Assembly (NCBI RefSeq): GCF_046156265.1
Contig: NZ_JAWDIR010000004.1
Span: forward strand, 62,001 to 126,000
Source: CAMDHY01 sp046156265
Lineage (GTDB): Bacteria > Pseudomonadota > Alphaproteobacteria > Rhizobiales > Segnochrobactraceae
Length of the DNA stretch: 64,000 nt
Direction: 5' to 3'
Part shown: piece by piece, positions 11,955-21,056 of the stretch
Layout of the letters: each line of letters opens with the position of its first letter
How positions within the stretch are numbered: the stretch's first letter is position 1
The notes under the pieces: model-generated
Told to the model about the DNA's origin: nothing
The model's database searches: none
The model's input: only the letters and a program-made list of their open reading frames with translations
Program-made: the position numbers and the translations under genes

Positions 11955-13211
11955 TCATTCGCCGGCAAGACGCAGCGACGTGCGGGCCTGTTCGCGCTCC
12001 CGCAGCCGCTCCTCCTCCTGGAAGATGTAGTCGCGCGTCAGCGGCACGGCGTGCTGGTGGCGGGCAAACTGGATCTGGAAGTTCATCATGTCCTGGTGGC
12101 GGAAGGCCGTCTCGGACGCCGCCAGATAGAACTCCCACATCCGGCAGAAGCGCTCGTCATAGAGCGCCTTCGCCTCCTCGCGCCGTGCCAGGAAGCGCTC
12201 GCGCCACGCCCTCAGCGTCTCGGCATAGTGCAGGCGGAGGATCTCGATGTCGGTGGTGATCAGCCGCTGGCGCTCGATCACCGGCACCACCTCCGACAGC
12301 GCCGGGATGTAGCCGCCGGGGAAGATGTACTTCTGGATCCAGGAGTTGGTGTCGCCCGGCCCGTCGAATCGGCCGATCGAGTGCAGCACCATGATGCCGT
12401 CGGGCTTCAGGAGTTGCTTCGCCTTGGCGAAGTACTCGTCGAAATGGCCGACGCCGACGTGCTCGAACATGCCGACCGAGACGATGCGGTCGAAAGGGCC
12501 CTCGAGGGATCGGTAGTCGCGCAGCTCGAAGCGGGCGCGATCGGACAGGCCGCGCTCGGCGGCGCGCGCATTGGCGACGCCGTACTGCTCCTCCGACAGC
12601 GTCACACCGGTGACGTCGGCCTCGCAGACGTCGGCGAGATAGAGGCCGAGGCCGCCCCAGCCGCAGCCGATGTCGAGAACCCTCTGGCCCGGCGAGATCA
12701 TCAGCTTGGCGGCGAGGTGGCGCTTCTTGGCGAGCTGCGCGCTCTCGATGTCGTCGTTCGGCTGCTCGAAGTACGCGCAGGAATACTGCCGGTCGGCATC
12801 GAGGAAGAGCCGGTAGAGGGCGCCGTCGAGGTCATAGTGGTGGGCGACGTTGCGGCGCGCGCGCTTTTCGGTGTTGTGCTGGCGCAGGCGGCGCGTCGCC
12901 ACCCGCCACATGCCACGCAGCTTCGCCGGCCAGGTCGGCTGCGAATCGCCCCGCAGGTTGCCGAGCAGGACGTCGAGGAGATCGTAGATCGATCCCTGCT
13001 CGACGATCATCTTGCCGTCCATGAAGGCTTCGCCGAACTTCAGTTCGGGGTCGAGAACGATGGCACGCTCGGTTGCCGCGTCGACGAAGCGCGCCCGCAC
13101 CGGGTTTCCCATGCCGTCGCCGAAACGACGCAATCGGCCGTCGGAACCGACGATCTCGAGCGCCCCGTGCGTCACCGCCCGCGACAGGATGGCTTCCAGC
13201 ACACGAATCAT
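11955..13211 (-). CDS. cfa: Cyclopropane-fatty-acyl-phospholipid synthase family methyltransferase
   Basis: The enzyme transfers a methylene from S-adenosylmethionine to unsaturated acyl chains of membrane phospholipids. The 418-residue protein shows the family marks: YSCAYF, SAM motif I VLDIGCGWGG, the MFEHVG segment and the FPGGYIPAL motif. The C-terminal helical region, with HYAETLRAWRERF, matches CFA synthases. The ATG at 13211 is preferred to an ATG 78 bp upstream because the upstream residues are Arg-rich and outside the family alignment. It is separated from rplI by a rho-independent terminator, so it is likely a separate unit. Confidence 0.9.
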   Translation of the reverse strand: MIRVLEAILSRAVTHGALEIVGSDGRLRRFGDGMGNPVRARFVDAATERAIVLDPELKFGEAFMDGKMIVEQGSIYDLLDVLLGNLRGDSQPTWPAKLRGMWRVATRRLRQHNTEKRARRNVAHHYDLDGALYRLFLDADRQYSCAYFEQPNDDIESAQLAKKRHLAAKLMISPGQRVLDIGCGWGGLGLYLADVCEADVTGVTLSEEQYGVANARAAERGLSDRARFELRDYRSLEGPFDRIVSVGMFEHVGVGHFDEYFAKAKQLLKPDGIMVLHSIGRFDGPGDTNSWIQKYIFPGGYIPALSEVVPVIERQRLITTDIEILRLHYAETLRAWRERFLARREEAKALYDERFCRMWEFYLAASETAFRHQDMMNFQIQFARHQHAVPLTRDYIFQEEERLREREQARTSLRLAGE

Positions 13212-13306
13212 TTCCGGCCCCCGAGCGCGGGACAAGGCGCAAACCTCGGTACGGACCCGGATGGTATTCGCGCGAGGCGCACCACTCAAGTGGGTGCGTG
13301 CAAACG

Positions 13307-13338
13307 CGAAAAGGACGCGGCGTCGATCGCCGCGTCCT
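13307..13338 (-). terminator. Rho-independent terminator after rplI
   Basis: On the minus strand a perfect 11-bp stem (AGGACGCGGCG paired with CGCCGCGTCCT, plus-strand positions 312-322 and 328-338 of the 13,000 block) with a 5-base loop is followed by four T residues. It lies about 50 bp after the rplI stop and before the cfa start. Confidence 0.75.
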
Positions 13339-13388
13339 CGATTGCTTCAGGCGTGTGACGGAGCGGGACGGACCCGCCCGGCGACGAA

Positions 13389-13958
13389 TCAGGCCTCGGC
13401 GCTCTCGCCGCGATCGTCACCCTCGCCCTCATCCTCTTCCGGCTCGAACTCGAAGCCCGAGTCGCGGTCGCGCTGGTTGAGGCTCTCACCGCGCGCCTGG
13501 CGCTCCGCCTCGTCGGCCGAGCGGGCGACATTCAGCGTCACCGAGACGACGACTTCCGGGTGGAGCACGATGCGGACCGTGTGCAGGCCGATCGACTTGA
13601 TCGGCTGCTGCAGGTCGACCTGCGTGCGGTTGACCGAGAAACCGTCCGCCTCGATGGCGTCGGCGATGTCGCGGGTCGTCACGGAGCCGTAGAGCTGGCC
13701 CGTCTCGCCGGCCTGGCGGATGGCGGTGAAGGACTTGCCCTCGAGCTTCTCGCCGACGGCCTGGGCCTCGCTCTTGCGCTCGAGGTTGCGCGCCTCGAGG
13801 TGGACGCGCTCGTGCTCGAAGCGCTCCTTGTTCGAGGCGGTGGCGCGCAGCGCCTTGCCCTTCGGCAGCAGGAAGTTGCGGGCGAAGCCGTCGCGCACGC
13901 GCACGGTGTCGCCCATCTGGCCGAGCTTCGGAATCCGCTCGAGCAGGATGACTTGCAT
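13389..13958 (-). CDS. rplI: 50S ribosomal protein L9
   Basis: Ribosomal protein L9, 189 residues. The N-terminal domain begins MQVILLERIPKLGQMGDTV and contains the conserved FARNFLLPKG; the long central helix and the C-terminal domain (FGS-type LYGSVTTRDIADAI) follow. The last 35 residues are a very acidic tail (Glu/Asp with some Arg) not present in E. coli L9 but common in Rhizobiales. A ribosome site GGAGAAAACCC lies before the ATG. It is the last gene of rpsF-rpsR-rplI, with 125 bp between rpsR and rplI; no intervening DUF2232 gene is present, unlike in several relatives. Confidence 0.96.
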   Translation of the reverse strand: MQVILLERIPKLGQMGDTVRVRDGFARNFLLPKGKALRATASNKERFEHERVHLEARNLERKSEAQAVGEKLEGKSFTAIRQAGETGQLYGSVTTRDIADAIEADGFSVNRTQVDLQQPIKSIGLHTVRIVLHPEVVVSVTLNVARSADEAERQARGESLNQRDRDSGFEFEPEEDEGEGDDRGESAEA

Positions 13959-14083
13959 GGGTTTTCTCCTGTGGACTGTCCCGCCCGGTTCGGACGGTTA
14001 GAGACCGGACGCCACGGTCGGGCTCCGGCCCCAGGCCGAAATCGCGGATGCGCCGGACGGATCACCCGCCCGGCGCCGCGATC

Positions 14084-14335
14084 TCAACGGATGACGTAGG
14101 GCAGCAGGCCGAGGAAGCGGGAGCGCTTGATCGCCTTGGCGAGCTCGCGCTGCTTCTTCTGCGACACCGCGGTGATGCGCGAGGGGACGATCTTGCCGCG
14201 CTCGGAAATGTAGCGCTGCAGCAGCTTGACGTCCTTGTAGTCGATCTTCGGCGCATTGGCGCCGGAGAACGGGCACGTCTTGCGGCGGCGGAAGAACGGG
14301 CGGCGGGTGGGAAGCTGTGCGATATCAACGGCCAT
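14084..14335 (-). CDS. rpsR: 30S ribosomal protein S18
   Basis: An 83-residue basic protein with the S18 signature: an N-terminal RRPFFRRRKTCPFSG segment, IDYKDVKLLQRYISERGKI in the middle and a KRSRFLGLLPYV ending. It binds 16S rRNA next to S6. It lies six bases after the rpsF stop on the same strand, so it is cotranscribed and probably coupled. Confidence 0.97.
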   Translation of the reverse strand: MAVDIAQLPTRRPFFRRRKTCPFSGANAPKIDYKDVKLLQRYISERGKIVPSRITAVSQKKQRELAKAIKRSRFLGLLPYVIR

Positions 14336-14341
14336 GACGCT

Positions 14342-14797
14342 TTACTCCTGCCCGGCGGCGTCGTCGTCGCGCCGCGGACGGCGCTCACCACGGTCGCGAT
14401 CGCGATCACGGCCACCGCCGAAATCACGGCCGCCACCGAAGTCGTCGCGGTCGCGGCGACGGCGGTCGTCACGGTCGCGCTTCTGCAGCATCACCGACTG
14501 CGCTTCCTCGTGCTCTTCCACGCGGATCGTCAGATAGCGCAGCACGTCCTCGTTGATGCGCATCTGGCGCTCCATCTCGGCCACGGCGGCCGGGGGGGCG
14601 TCGATGTTCATCAGGGCGTAGTGCGCCTTGCGGTTCTTCTTGATGCGGTAGGCGAGGGGCTTCACGCCCCAGTTCTCGACCTTGGCGATCTGGCCGCCGT
14701 TCTGCTCGATGACGCCCTTGAACTGCTCGACCAGCGCATCGACCTGCTGGCTCGACACGTCCTGTCGAGCCATGAACACATGTTCGTAGAGTGGCAT
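14342..14797 (-). CDS. rpsF: 30S ribosomal protein S6
   Basis: Ribosomal protein S6, 151 residues. The S6 fold starts MPLYEHVFMARQDVS and includes the conserved NWGVKPLAYRIKKNRKAHY stretch. After residue about 105 comes a low-complexity tail of alternating Asp and Arg with two GGGRDFGGG-like units. Such extended tails are common in Rhizobiales S6. Start 14797 is fixed by homology and by an AAAGGCGG ribosome site; an in-frame ATG 150 bp upstream would add unrelated Arg-rich sequence. It heads the rpsF-rpsR-rplI operon. Confidence 0.96.
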   Translation of the reverse strand: MPLYEHVFMARQDVSSQQVDALVEQFKGVIEQNGGQIAKVENWGVKPLAYRIKKNRKAHYALMNIDAPPAAVAEMERQMRINEDVLRYLTIRVEEHEEAQSVMLQKRDRDDRRRRDRDDFGGGRDFGGGRDRDRDRGERRPRRDDDAAGQE

Positions 14798-15005
14798 GGA
14801 TTGCCGCCTTTCCTCGTTCACGTGCACGGCCGGCGCGGAGCCTCGTCGAAGCCTCCATTGGGAAAGGCGTCGAGTTGCGTCGTCTTCGCGAGCGGAGACA
14901 CGGGACGATGGGTGATCGCGCCACCCGCCGCCGCGCCGCCGGAACAAGTCCGATCGGCGACAGCCGTCCGTTCAGCCCCCGGCCGGAGCCAGTGCATCGA
15001 GCGTG

Positions 15006-15033
15006 CTTTTAACCGGACTTGCGGCGGATGCAA
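15006..15033 (-). promoter_or_regulatory. Candidate rpsF operon promoter
   Basis: On the minus strand, TTGCAT and TAAAAG are separated by 16 bp, about 210 bp upstream of the rpsF start. The spacing and the -35 box fit a vegetative alphaproteobacterial promoter; the -10 box is only a partial match. Found by eye. Confidence 0.35.
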
Positions 15034-15105
15034 GGCGTGCGGGCGAATCAGACGTCACCAGTTTGCCGCACGGGCGGCGCACGGGGTGGGCGATGGCGGG
15101 TCGGA

Positions 15106-15134
15106 CTTGACTTCCCGGAACCGAGGCGCCTTTG
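15106..15134 (+). promoter_or_regulatory. Candidate fabD promoter (-35 only convincing)
   Basis: CTTGAC at 15106-15111 is a strong alphaproteobacterial -35 element on the fabD strand, about 110 bp upstream of the start codon. The region 17 bp downstream (CTTTGT) is a poor -10 match, so the call is weak. Confidence 0.28.
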
Positions 15135-15223
15135 TCGCGCCGCCGGACGGCCCCGGTAGGCGTCCCCGTTGGGCGCCCCTGAGCCGCCCGTTCTCGCGAA
15201 GATCAGGACCCGATCAGATCGCC

Positions 15224-16168
15224 ATGACAACCGCCTTCACGTTTCCCGGCCAGGGCAGCCAGAGCGTCGGCATGGGTCGCGCGCTCGCCGAGAGCTACGC
15301 CGCGGCACGCCGGGTCTTCGAGGAAGTGGACGAGGCGCTCGGCGAGTCTCTCTCGACGGTGATCTTCGAGGGACCTGAGGACGCACTTACCCTCACCGCC
15401 AACGCCCAGCCGGCGCTGATGGCGACGTCGATCGCGGCGCTGCGGGCGCTCGAGGAGACGGGTGTCGATGTGAAGGCCATGGCGAGCTTCGTCGCCGGCC
15501 ATTCGCTGGGTGAATATTCCGCGCTGGTCGCGGCCGGCAGCCTCTCCGTCACCGACGCCGCGCGGCTGCTGCGTGCGCGCGGTCTCGCAATGCAGAGCGC
15601 CGTCGCCGCGGGAGAAGGCGCCATGGCCGCCCTCCTCGGCGTCGATCTCGAAGTCGCCGCTGCGGTGGCGGCGGAGGCGGCCGAAGACGAGGTGTGCGAC
15701 GTCGCCAACGACAACGCGCCGGGGCAGGTCGTGCTCTCCGGTTCGAAGGCCGCGGTGGAGCGCGCCGTCGCCCTCGCCAAGACCCGCGGCGCCAAGCGGG
15801 CCGTGCTTCTCGCCGTCAGCGCGCCCTTCCATTGCTCGCTGATGGCGCCGGCGGCCGAGGTCATGGCCGAGGCGCTGGCGTCGGCGACCGTGCGGGCACC
15901 GGTGGTGCCGCTCTACGCCAACGTCACCGCGTCTCCCGTCAGCGACCCCGCCGAGATCCGCCGGCTTCTCGTGGAGCAGGTGACCGGGACCGTGCGGTGG
16001 CGCGAGAGCGTCGCGGCGCTGGCGGCCGGCGGTGTCGACTGCTTCGTGGAGATCGGCGCCGGAACGGTGCTGACGGGTCTCGCGAAGCGGATCGCCAGGG
16101 ATGCGCGGGCCTTCGCCGTGGGCACACCCGCCGATGTCGAGGCGTTCGGCGAACGTCTCGCCGGCTGA
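15224..16168 (+). CDS. fabD: Malonyl-CoA:ACP transacylase FabD
   Basis: FabD moves malonate from CoA to acyl carrier protein to feed fatty acid elongation. The 314-residue protein starts with the FPGQGSQ motif. It has the nucleophile Ser94 in GHSLGEY and the catalytic His203 in APFHCSLM. The acyl-transferase end GAGTVLTGL is intact. The ATG at 15224 immediately precedes the conserved start; open sequence upstream in the same frame crosses rpsF antisense and is not coding. It is the first gene of fabD-fabG-acpP-fabF. Confidence 0.96.
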   Translation: MTTAFTFPGQGSQSVGMGRALAESYAAARRVFEEVDEALGESLSTVIFEGPEDALTLTANAQPALMATSIAALRALEETGVDVKAMASFVAGHSLGEYSALVAAGSLSVTDAARLLRARGLAMQSAVAAGEGAMAALLGVDLEVAAAVAAEAAEDEVCDVANDNAPGQVVLSGSKAAVERAVALAKTRGAKRAVLLAVSAPFHCSLMAPAAEVMAEALASATVRAPVVPLYANVTASPVSDPAEIRRLLVEQVTGTVRWRESVAALAAGGVDCFVEIGAGTVLTGLAKRIARDARAFAVGTPADVEAFGERLAG

Positions 16169-16181
16169 CGGAGTGGCTGAC

Positions 16182-16919
16182 ATGTTCGATCTGACGGGTC
16201 GCCGTGCCCTCGTCACCGGCGCGAGTGGCGGCATCGGCGAGGCGATCGCCGCGGCCCTGCACGCCCGCGGCGCCGTCGTCGCCGTTTCCGGCACGCGGCG
16301 CGAGAAGCTCGAGGCCCTCGCCGAGCGCCTCAGTGAGCGCGTCCACGTATTGCCGGCCAATCTCGCCGATCGCGCCGAGGTGGCGGCTCTGTTCCCGGCT
16401 GCGGACGCCGCGATGGGCCAGGTGGACATCCTGGTGAACAACGCCGGCATCACCCGCGACAACCTGTTCATGCGGATGAAGGACGAGGAGTGGGACGCCG
16501 TCCTCGAGGTGAACCTCACGGCCGGCTTCCACCTCGCCCGGGCGGCGCTGCGCGGCATGATGCGCCGTCGCCACGGCCGTATCATCGCGATCACGTCCGT
16601 CGTCGGGGTCACCGGCAATGCCGGCCAGGGCAACTACGCCGCTGCGAAGGCCGGCATGATCGGCATGACCAAGGCGCTGGCCAAGGAAGTCGCGAGCCGC
16701 AACATCACGGTCAACACCGTCGCGCCGGGCTTCATCGCCACCGCCATGACTGACGTGCTGGATGAGAAGCAGCGCGAATCGATCCTGTCGGCGGTGCCTG
16801 CCGGGCGCCTCGGCACCCCCGACGACGTCGCGGCGGCCTGCGTCTATCTCGCCAGCGACGAGGCGGCCTATGTCACCGGTCAGACCCTCCATGTGAACGG
16901 TGGCATGGCCATGGTCTGA
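16182..16919 (+). CDS. fabG: 3-oxoacyl-ACP reductase FabG
   Basis: FabG reduces 3-oxoacyl-ACP with NADPH in each elongation cycle. The 245-residue SDR has TGASGGIG at 12-19, NNAG at 86-89 and catalytic Ser139, Tyr152 and Lys156 (YAAAK). The C-terminal YVTGQTLHVNGGMAM is the FabG signature. A GGAG box lies nine bases before the ATG, 13 bp after fabD, so the two are cotranscribed. Its context within a fab cluster supports FabG over other SDRs. Confidence 0.95.
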   Translation: MFDLTGRRALVTGASGGIGEAIAAALHARGAVVAVSGTRREKLEALAERLSERVHVLPANLADRAEVAALFPAADAAMGQVDILVNNAGITRDNLFMRMKDEEWDAVLEVNLTAGFHLARAALRGMMRRRHGRIIAITSVVGVTGNAGQGNYAAAKAGMIGMTKALAKEVASRNITVNTVAPGFIATAMTDVLDEKQRESILSAVPAGRLGTPDDVAAACVYLASDEAAYVTGQTLHVNGGMAMV

Positions 16920-16967
16920 ACGGAGTTTTCCGTGCGGAAACCGACCCTTGGCGGGTCTGGAGGTGCG

Positions 16968-16996
16968 CTGGCAATGGCTTGGAAAGTGTGTTACCT
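16968..16996 (+). promoter_or_regulatory. Candidate acpP promoter
   Basis: In the 249-bp gap between fabG and acpP, CTGGCA and TTACCT are separated by 17 bp on the plus strand. A separate acpP promoter would explain the unusually long gap in an otherwise tight cluster. The hexamers are moderate matches only. Confidence 0.33.
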
Positions 16997-17168
16997 AGCC
17001 CCGGCCGAGCGCGGCTTCCGATCCCGGAACGCCCGATGCTGGCCTGTCGCCATGCGTGGGTGATCCGACGGAGCTCTGGGGTCTCCCAAATCTTCCCACG
17101 TGAACGAGCGAGATCCGGACGCCAACGGACTCCTGTGTGAACCGAACGAAACCAATCGAGGACTGAGC

Positions 17169-17405
17169 ATGAGCGACATCGCTGAGCGGGTGAAGAAGAT
17201 CGTGATCGAGCACCTCGGCGTCGACGCCGAGAAGGTGACCGAGAATGCGAGCTTCATCGACGATCTCGGAGCGGACAGCCTTGACACCGTCGAGCTCGTG
17301 ATGGCTTTCGAGGAAGAGTTCGGCGTTGAGATCCCCGACGACGCCGCCGAGACGATCCTCACCGTCGGCGACGCGGTGAAGTTCCTCGAGAAGAACGCCA
17401 ACTGA
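17169..17405 (+). CDS. acpP: Acyl carrier protein
   Basis: A 78-residue acidic helical protein that carries growing acyl chains on 4'-phosphopantetheine. The attachment site is Ser37 in GADSLDTVE. The sequence from SDIAERVKKIVIEHLG onward is typical of Rhizobiales AcpP. The ATG at 17169 follows GAGGACTGAGC; a further upstream in-frame ATG would add 23 residues not found in ACPs. It lies between fabG and fabF. Confidence 0.97.
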   Translation: MSDIAERVKKIVIEHLGVDAEKVTENASFIDDLGADSLDTVELVMAFEEEFGVEIPDDAAETILTVGDAVKFLEKNAN

Positions 17406-17485
17406 TACGGCGTCTGGAGCGCGCGCCGGCGGCCCTCGGGTCGCCTGCACGAGCCATTCCTTTGAAGCGAACGGCGTCCTGATCG

Positions 17486-18748
17486 ATGCGACGAGTGGTC
17501 ATAACCGGTCTCGGAATGATCACGCCGCTTGGCTGCGGCGTGGACGCGACATGGTCGCGTCTCATTGCCGGCGAGAGCGGAGCCTCGCGTATCGAGAGCT
17601 TCGACGTCTCCGACCTGCCGTGCCAGGTGGCGTGCCAGATCCCTCGGGGTGACGGCACGAACGGCACCTACAGGGCGGATGACTGGATGGAGCCGAAGGA
17701 GCAGCGGAAGGTCGACGAGTTCATCGTCTACGCCGTCGCCGCTGCCCAGCAGGCTCTCGAAGACGCCGACTGGAAGCCGACCCGCTACGAGGACCAGATC
17801 CGCACCGGTGTGCTGGTCGGGTCCGGCATCGGCGGCCTGATCGGCATCGAGGACGCCTCCATCACGCTGCGCGACCGCGGGCCGCGCCGCATCTCCCCCT
17901 TCTTCATCCCGGGCCGGCTGATCAACCTCGCCTCCGGCTACGTGTCGATCCGGCACGGGCTGAAGGGGCCGAACCATGCCGTCGTGACGGCCTGCTCGAC
18001 CGGAGCCCACGCCATCGGCGACGCCGCGCGCCTGATCGCGCTCGACGACGCCGACGTGATGGTGGCCGGTGGCACCGAATCGCCCATCGGGCGGCTGGCG
18101 ATCGCCGGCTTCAGCGCCGCACGGGCCTTGTCGACCGGCTTCAACGACCGGCCGACCGAGGCCTCGCGCCCCTACGACCGCGATCGCGACGGCTTCGTCA
18201 TGGGCGAGGGGGCGGGCATCGTGGTGCTCGAGTCGCTCGACCATGCGCTGGCGCGCGGCGCCCGCATCTATGCCGAGGTGATCGGCTACGGCATGTCCGG
18301 CGACGCCTACCACATCACCGCTCCCTCCGAAGATGGTGACGGCGCCTTCCGCTGCATGACGGCGGCGATGAAGCGGGCCGGCGTCTCGGCCGGCGACCTC
18401 GACTACATCAACGCGCACGGCACCTCGACGATGGCCGACACCATCGAACTCGCCGCCGTCGAGCGCGTCGTCGGCAACGCCGCCGCGACGCTGTCGATGT
18501 CGTCGACGAAGTCGGCGACGGGTCATCTCCTCGGGGCCGCCGGGTCGGTCGAGGCGATCTTCTCGGTGCTCGCGATCCGCGACCAGATCGTGCCCCCGAC
18601 GATCAATCTCGACAACCCGTCGGTCGAGACCCCGATCGATCTCGTTCCCCATCGCGCGAAGAAGCAGCGGGTGCGGACGGTCCTCTCGAACTCCTTCGGG
18701 TTCGGCGGCACGAACGCCTCCCTGGTATTCCGGCAGTACGAGACCTGA
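17486..18748 (+). CDS. fabF: 3-oxoacyl-ACP synthase II FabF
   Basis: FabF condenses malonyl-ACP with acyl-ACP. The 420-residue protein contains the Cys-His-His triad: Cys170 in TACSTGA, His312 in NAHGTST and His348 in SATGHLLGA. The C-terminal NSFGFGGTNASLVF signature is intact. It follows acpP by 80 bp. A 143-bp gap separates it from mltG. Confidence 0.96.
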   Translation: MRRVVITGLGMITPLGCGVDATWSRLIAGESGASRIESFDVSDLPCQVACQIPRGDGTNGTYRADDWMEPKEQRKVDEFIVYAVAAAQQALEDADWKPTRYEDQIRTGVLVGSGIGGLIGIEDASITLRDRGPRRISPFFIPGRLINLASGYVSIRHGLKGPNHAVVTACSTGAHAIGDAARLIALDDADVMVAGGTESPIGRLAIAGFSAARALSTGFNDRPTEASRPYDRDRDGFVMGEGAGIVVLESLDHALARGARIYAEVIGYGMSGDAYHITAPSEDGDGAFRCMTAAMKRAGVSAGDLDYINAHGTSTMADTIELAAVERVVGNAAATLSMSSTKSATGHLLGAAGSVEAIFSVLAIRDQIVPPTINLDNPSVETPIDLVPHRAKKQRVRTVLSNSFGFGGTNASLVFRQYET

Positions 18749-18891
18749 TGCGTAAGGCCGGCTCGTCGGTCCGCGTGCCATAATGATGTCGATCGACGGC
18801 GGCACCAGTGAGGGGCCGCCGAAGGGCAGCCCGGTCGGCCGCAGGGCGGCGGACCTGTCCACGGTCGGGAGCCGGAGGAAGCTGCGCCGTC

Positions 18892-20040
18892 ATGAGTGAG
18901 GACGACTACACGACGCCGCCACCGCGGGGGCCGCGGCCGCCGCGACCGACGCCGCGCAGTCCGCGCGAAGCGCTCCATCCGGAGCAGGCGCCGCCGCCGC
19001 CGACGCGCTCCCGGGCCGCCCGCAACCCGCTCGTCATCGTCATGAACTTCGTGCTGACGATGGCCGTGTTCGCCGTCCTCGGCGTCGGCGCCCTCGCCTA
19101 CTGGGGTAGCGTCGAGTACACCGAGCCCGGCCCGCTGGGCGAGGATCGGGCTGTCATCATCTCCCCCGGCTCCGGCCTCAATGCCATTGCCGAAACGCTC
19201 GCCTCGCACGGCGTGATCAGCGATCCGTGGGTCTTCCTCGGCGTCTCGAAGCTCTACGGCACGGAAGACCAGCTCAAGGCGGGCGAGTATCTCTTCCGCG
19301 CCCACATGAGCATGAGCGAGGTGATGGAGACGATCATCGCCGGCCGCTCGGTGCAGCACTCCTTCACCGTCGCGGAAGGCCTGACGAGCGCCCAGATCGT
19401 CGAGCGGCTGAACCAGGATCCCATCCTTTCGGGTTCCATCGCGACGATCCCGCCCGAGGGCGCGCTGCTGCCGGAGACCTACAAGTTCACCCGCGGCACG
19501 ACGCGCCAGCAGATGCTCGACCGCATGCAGCGCGCGCAGGAACAGGCACTCGAGGACATCTGGGCGCGTCGCAACCCGGAGATCCCGATCAAGTCGCCGG
19601 AGGAACTCGTCGTCCTCGCCTCGATCGTCGAGAAGGAAACGGGCAAGGCGGATGAGCGCACGCGCGTCGCCGGCGTCTTCATCAACCGGCTGAACAAGCG
19701 CATGCGGCTGCAGTCCGATCCGACCATCCTCTACGGGATCTACGGCGGCACGGCGTGGCTGCGGCCCCGCACCATCCTGCGATCGGACCTGCAGCGGCCG
19801 AACCCCTACAACACCTACCAGATCGACGGTCTGCCGCCGGGGCCGATCGCCAATCCCGGCCGCGAATCGCTCGAGGCGGTGGCGAACCCGTCTCGCACGG
19901 ACGACCTCTATTTCGTCGCCGACGGAACGGGCGGACACGTCTTCGCGGTGACGCTCGACGAGCACAACCGCAACGTCGCCCGCTGGCGGGAGATCGAGCA
20001 GCAGCGCCGCGACGCCCAGCCGGCCGCTCCGGCCAACTGA
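18892..20040 (+). CDS. mltG: Endolytic transglycosylase MltG
   Basis: MltG cleaves nascent glycan strands in the periplasm and limits their length. The 382-residue protein has a Pro/Arg-rich cytoplasmic segment (1-45), one membrane anchor (about 47-70) and a YceG domain. The catalytic Glu is Glu247 in ASIVEKETG, and the substrate-binding SDPTILYG and NPYNTY motifs follow. The ATG at 18892 has GGAGGAAG upstream. The fabF-mltG-yicC-gmk order is standard in Rhizobiales. Confidence 0.93.
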   Translation: MSEDDYTTPPPRGPRPPRPTPRSPREALHPEQAPPPPTRSRAARNPLVIVMNFVLTMAVFAVLGVGALAYWGSVEYTEPGPLGEDRAVIISPGSGLNAIAETLASHGVISDPWVFLGVSKLYGTEDQLKAGEYLFRAHMSMSEVMETIIAGRSVQHSFTVAEGLTSAQIVERLNQDPILSGSIATIPPEGALLPETYKFTRGTTRQQMLDRMQRAQEQALEDIWARRNPEIPIKSPEELVVLASIVEKETGKADERTRVAGVFINRLNKRMRLQSDPTILYGIYGGTAWLRPRTILRSDLQRPNPYNTYQIDGLPPGPIANPGRESLEAVANPSRTDDLYFVADGTGGHVFAVTLDEHNRNVARWREIEQQRRDAQPAAPAN

Positions 20041-20110
20041 TGCGCCGGCGCAGTCCGCGCGAGGGTCGGTTCGGGGCCGCTTCGGGATGCGGGTGCGGGG
20101 GGTGTGCGCC

Positions 20111-21010
20111 ATGACTGGCTCCGGCAAGACCGTCTCCAGCATGACCGGCTTCGCGCGCGCCTCCGGAGCGTCCGCCACCGGCCAGTGGGTGTGGGAGCTG
20201 CGCTCGGTGAACGGGCGCGGGCTCGAACTGCGGCTGCGCCTGCCGCCGGGCTTCGACGACGTCGAGGGGGAAGCACGCGGCCGTATCGCCAAGGCGTTCG
20301 CGCGCGGCAACATCGGTGGCACGCTGACGGTGGAAACGGTGTCCGCCGGAGGCTTCCGTCTCAATGAGGCGGCACTCGCTGCCGTCATCGACGCGGCCGA
20401 GCGCGTGCGGGCGCGGGTGCCGTCGGCGACGGTCTCGGCCGACGGGCTGCTGGCGCTGCGGGGGGTCCTCGAGCCGATTGACGCGACACGAAGCGAAGAC
20501 GACGATCGCGCGTTGCGACGGGACGTGCTGGCCGGGCTCGACGAGGCGGTCGCTGCCCTCGTCGGGGCGCGCCAGGCGGAAGGCAGGGCCGTGGCGGCAG
20601 TCGTCGGGGCGCAGCTCGCGCGCCTCGAGGACTTGGCGACAGCGGCGGCGGCGACGGAGGGCCGGCGCCCGGACGCGATCCGCGCCCGCCTGACGGAACA
20701 ACTGCGCCGCATCCTCGACGCCGCACCCGCCCTCGATCCCGAGCGTCTCCACCAGGAGGCCGCCCTCATCGCCTCGCGCGCCGACGTGCAGGAGGAGATC
20801 GACCGTCTTCTCGCCCACGTTGGCCAGGCGCACGCCCTCCTCGCCGAGGCCGGCCCGGTTGGGCGGCGGCTCGACTTCCTCGCCCAGGAGTTCGGGCGCG
20901 AGGCCAACACGCTGTGCTCGAAGTCGAACGATCCCGAGCTAACGCGCATCGGCCTCGAGCTGAAGGCGACGATCGAGCAGTTCCGCGAACAGGTCCAGAA
21001 CCTCGAATGA
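20111..21010 (+). CDS. yicC: YicC family endoribonuclease-like protein
   Basis: A 299-residue YicC/YloC family protein. The conserved N-terminal SMTGFAR lies at about residues 10-16 and the C-terminal half holds the DUF1732 pattern LDFLAQEFGREANTLCSKS. In E. coli YicC acts as an endoribonuclease linked to decay of the sRNA RyhB. The start at 20111 keeps a short extension before SMTGFAR and has a G-rich box upstream; a start at 20141 is also possible. It precedes gmk by 46 bp. Confidence 0.9.
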   Translation: MTGSGKTVSSMTGFARASGASATGQWVWELRSVNGRGLELRLRLPPGFDDVEGEARGRIAKAFARGNIGGTLTVETVSAGGFRLNEAALAAVIDAAERVRARVPSATVSADGLLALRGVLEPIDATRSEDDDRALRRDVLAGLDEAVAALVGARQAEGRAVAAVVGAQLARLEDLATAAAATEGRRPDAIRARLTEQLRRILDAAPALDPERLHQEAALIASRADVQEEIDRLLAHVGQAHALLAEAGPVGRRLDFLAQEFGREANTLCSKSNDPELTRIGLELKATIEQFREQVQNLE

Positions 21011-21056
21011 GGGACGCCGGCTCGTCCGGCGCCCCGTCTGCCCCCTGGAGGAAGCG

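Larger units (their letters stand above)
14798..15223. other. Divergent intergenic region between rpsF and fabD
   Basis: This 426-bp stretch separates the rpsF operon (minus) from the fab cluster (plus). No coding sequence with family support is visible on either strand; open frames here are Arg/Pro-rich extensions of neighbouring genes. It must hold at least two promoters, and one candidate for each direction is listed separately. Confidence 0.6.

Noticed and set aside
14048..16168. A 706-codon open frame running antisense through rpsR and rpsF into fabD
   Set aside because: Only the part from 15224 matches FabD. The rest is the antisense of ribosomal protein genes; long antisense frames are expected at this GC content.
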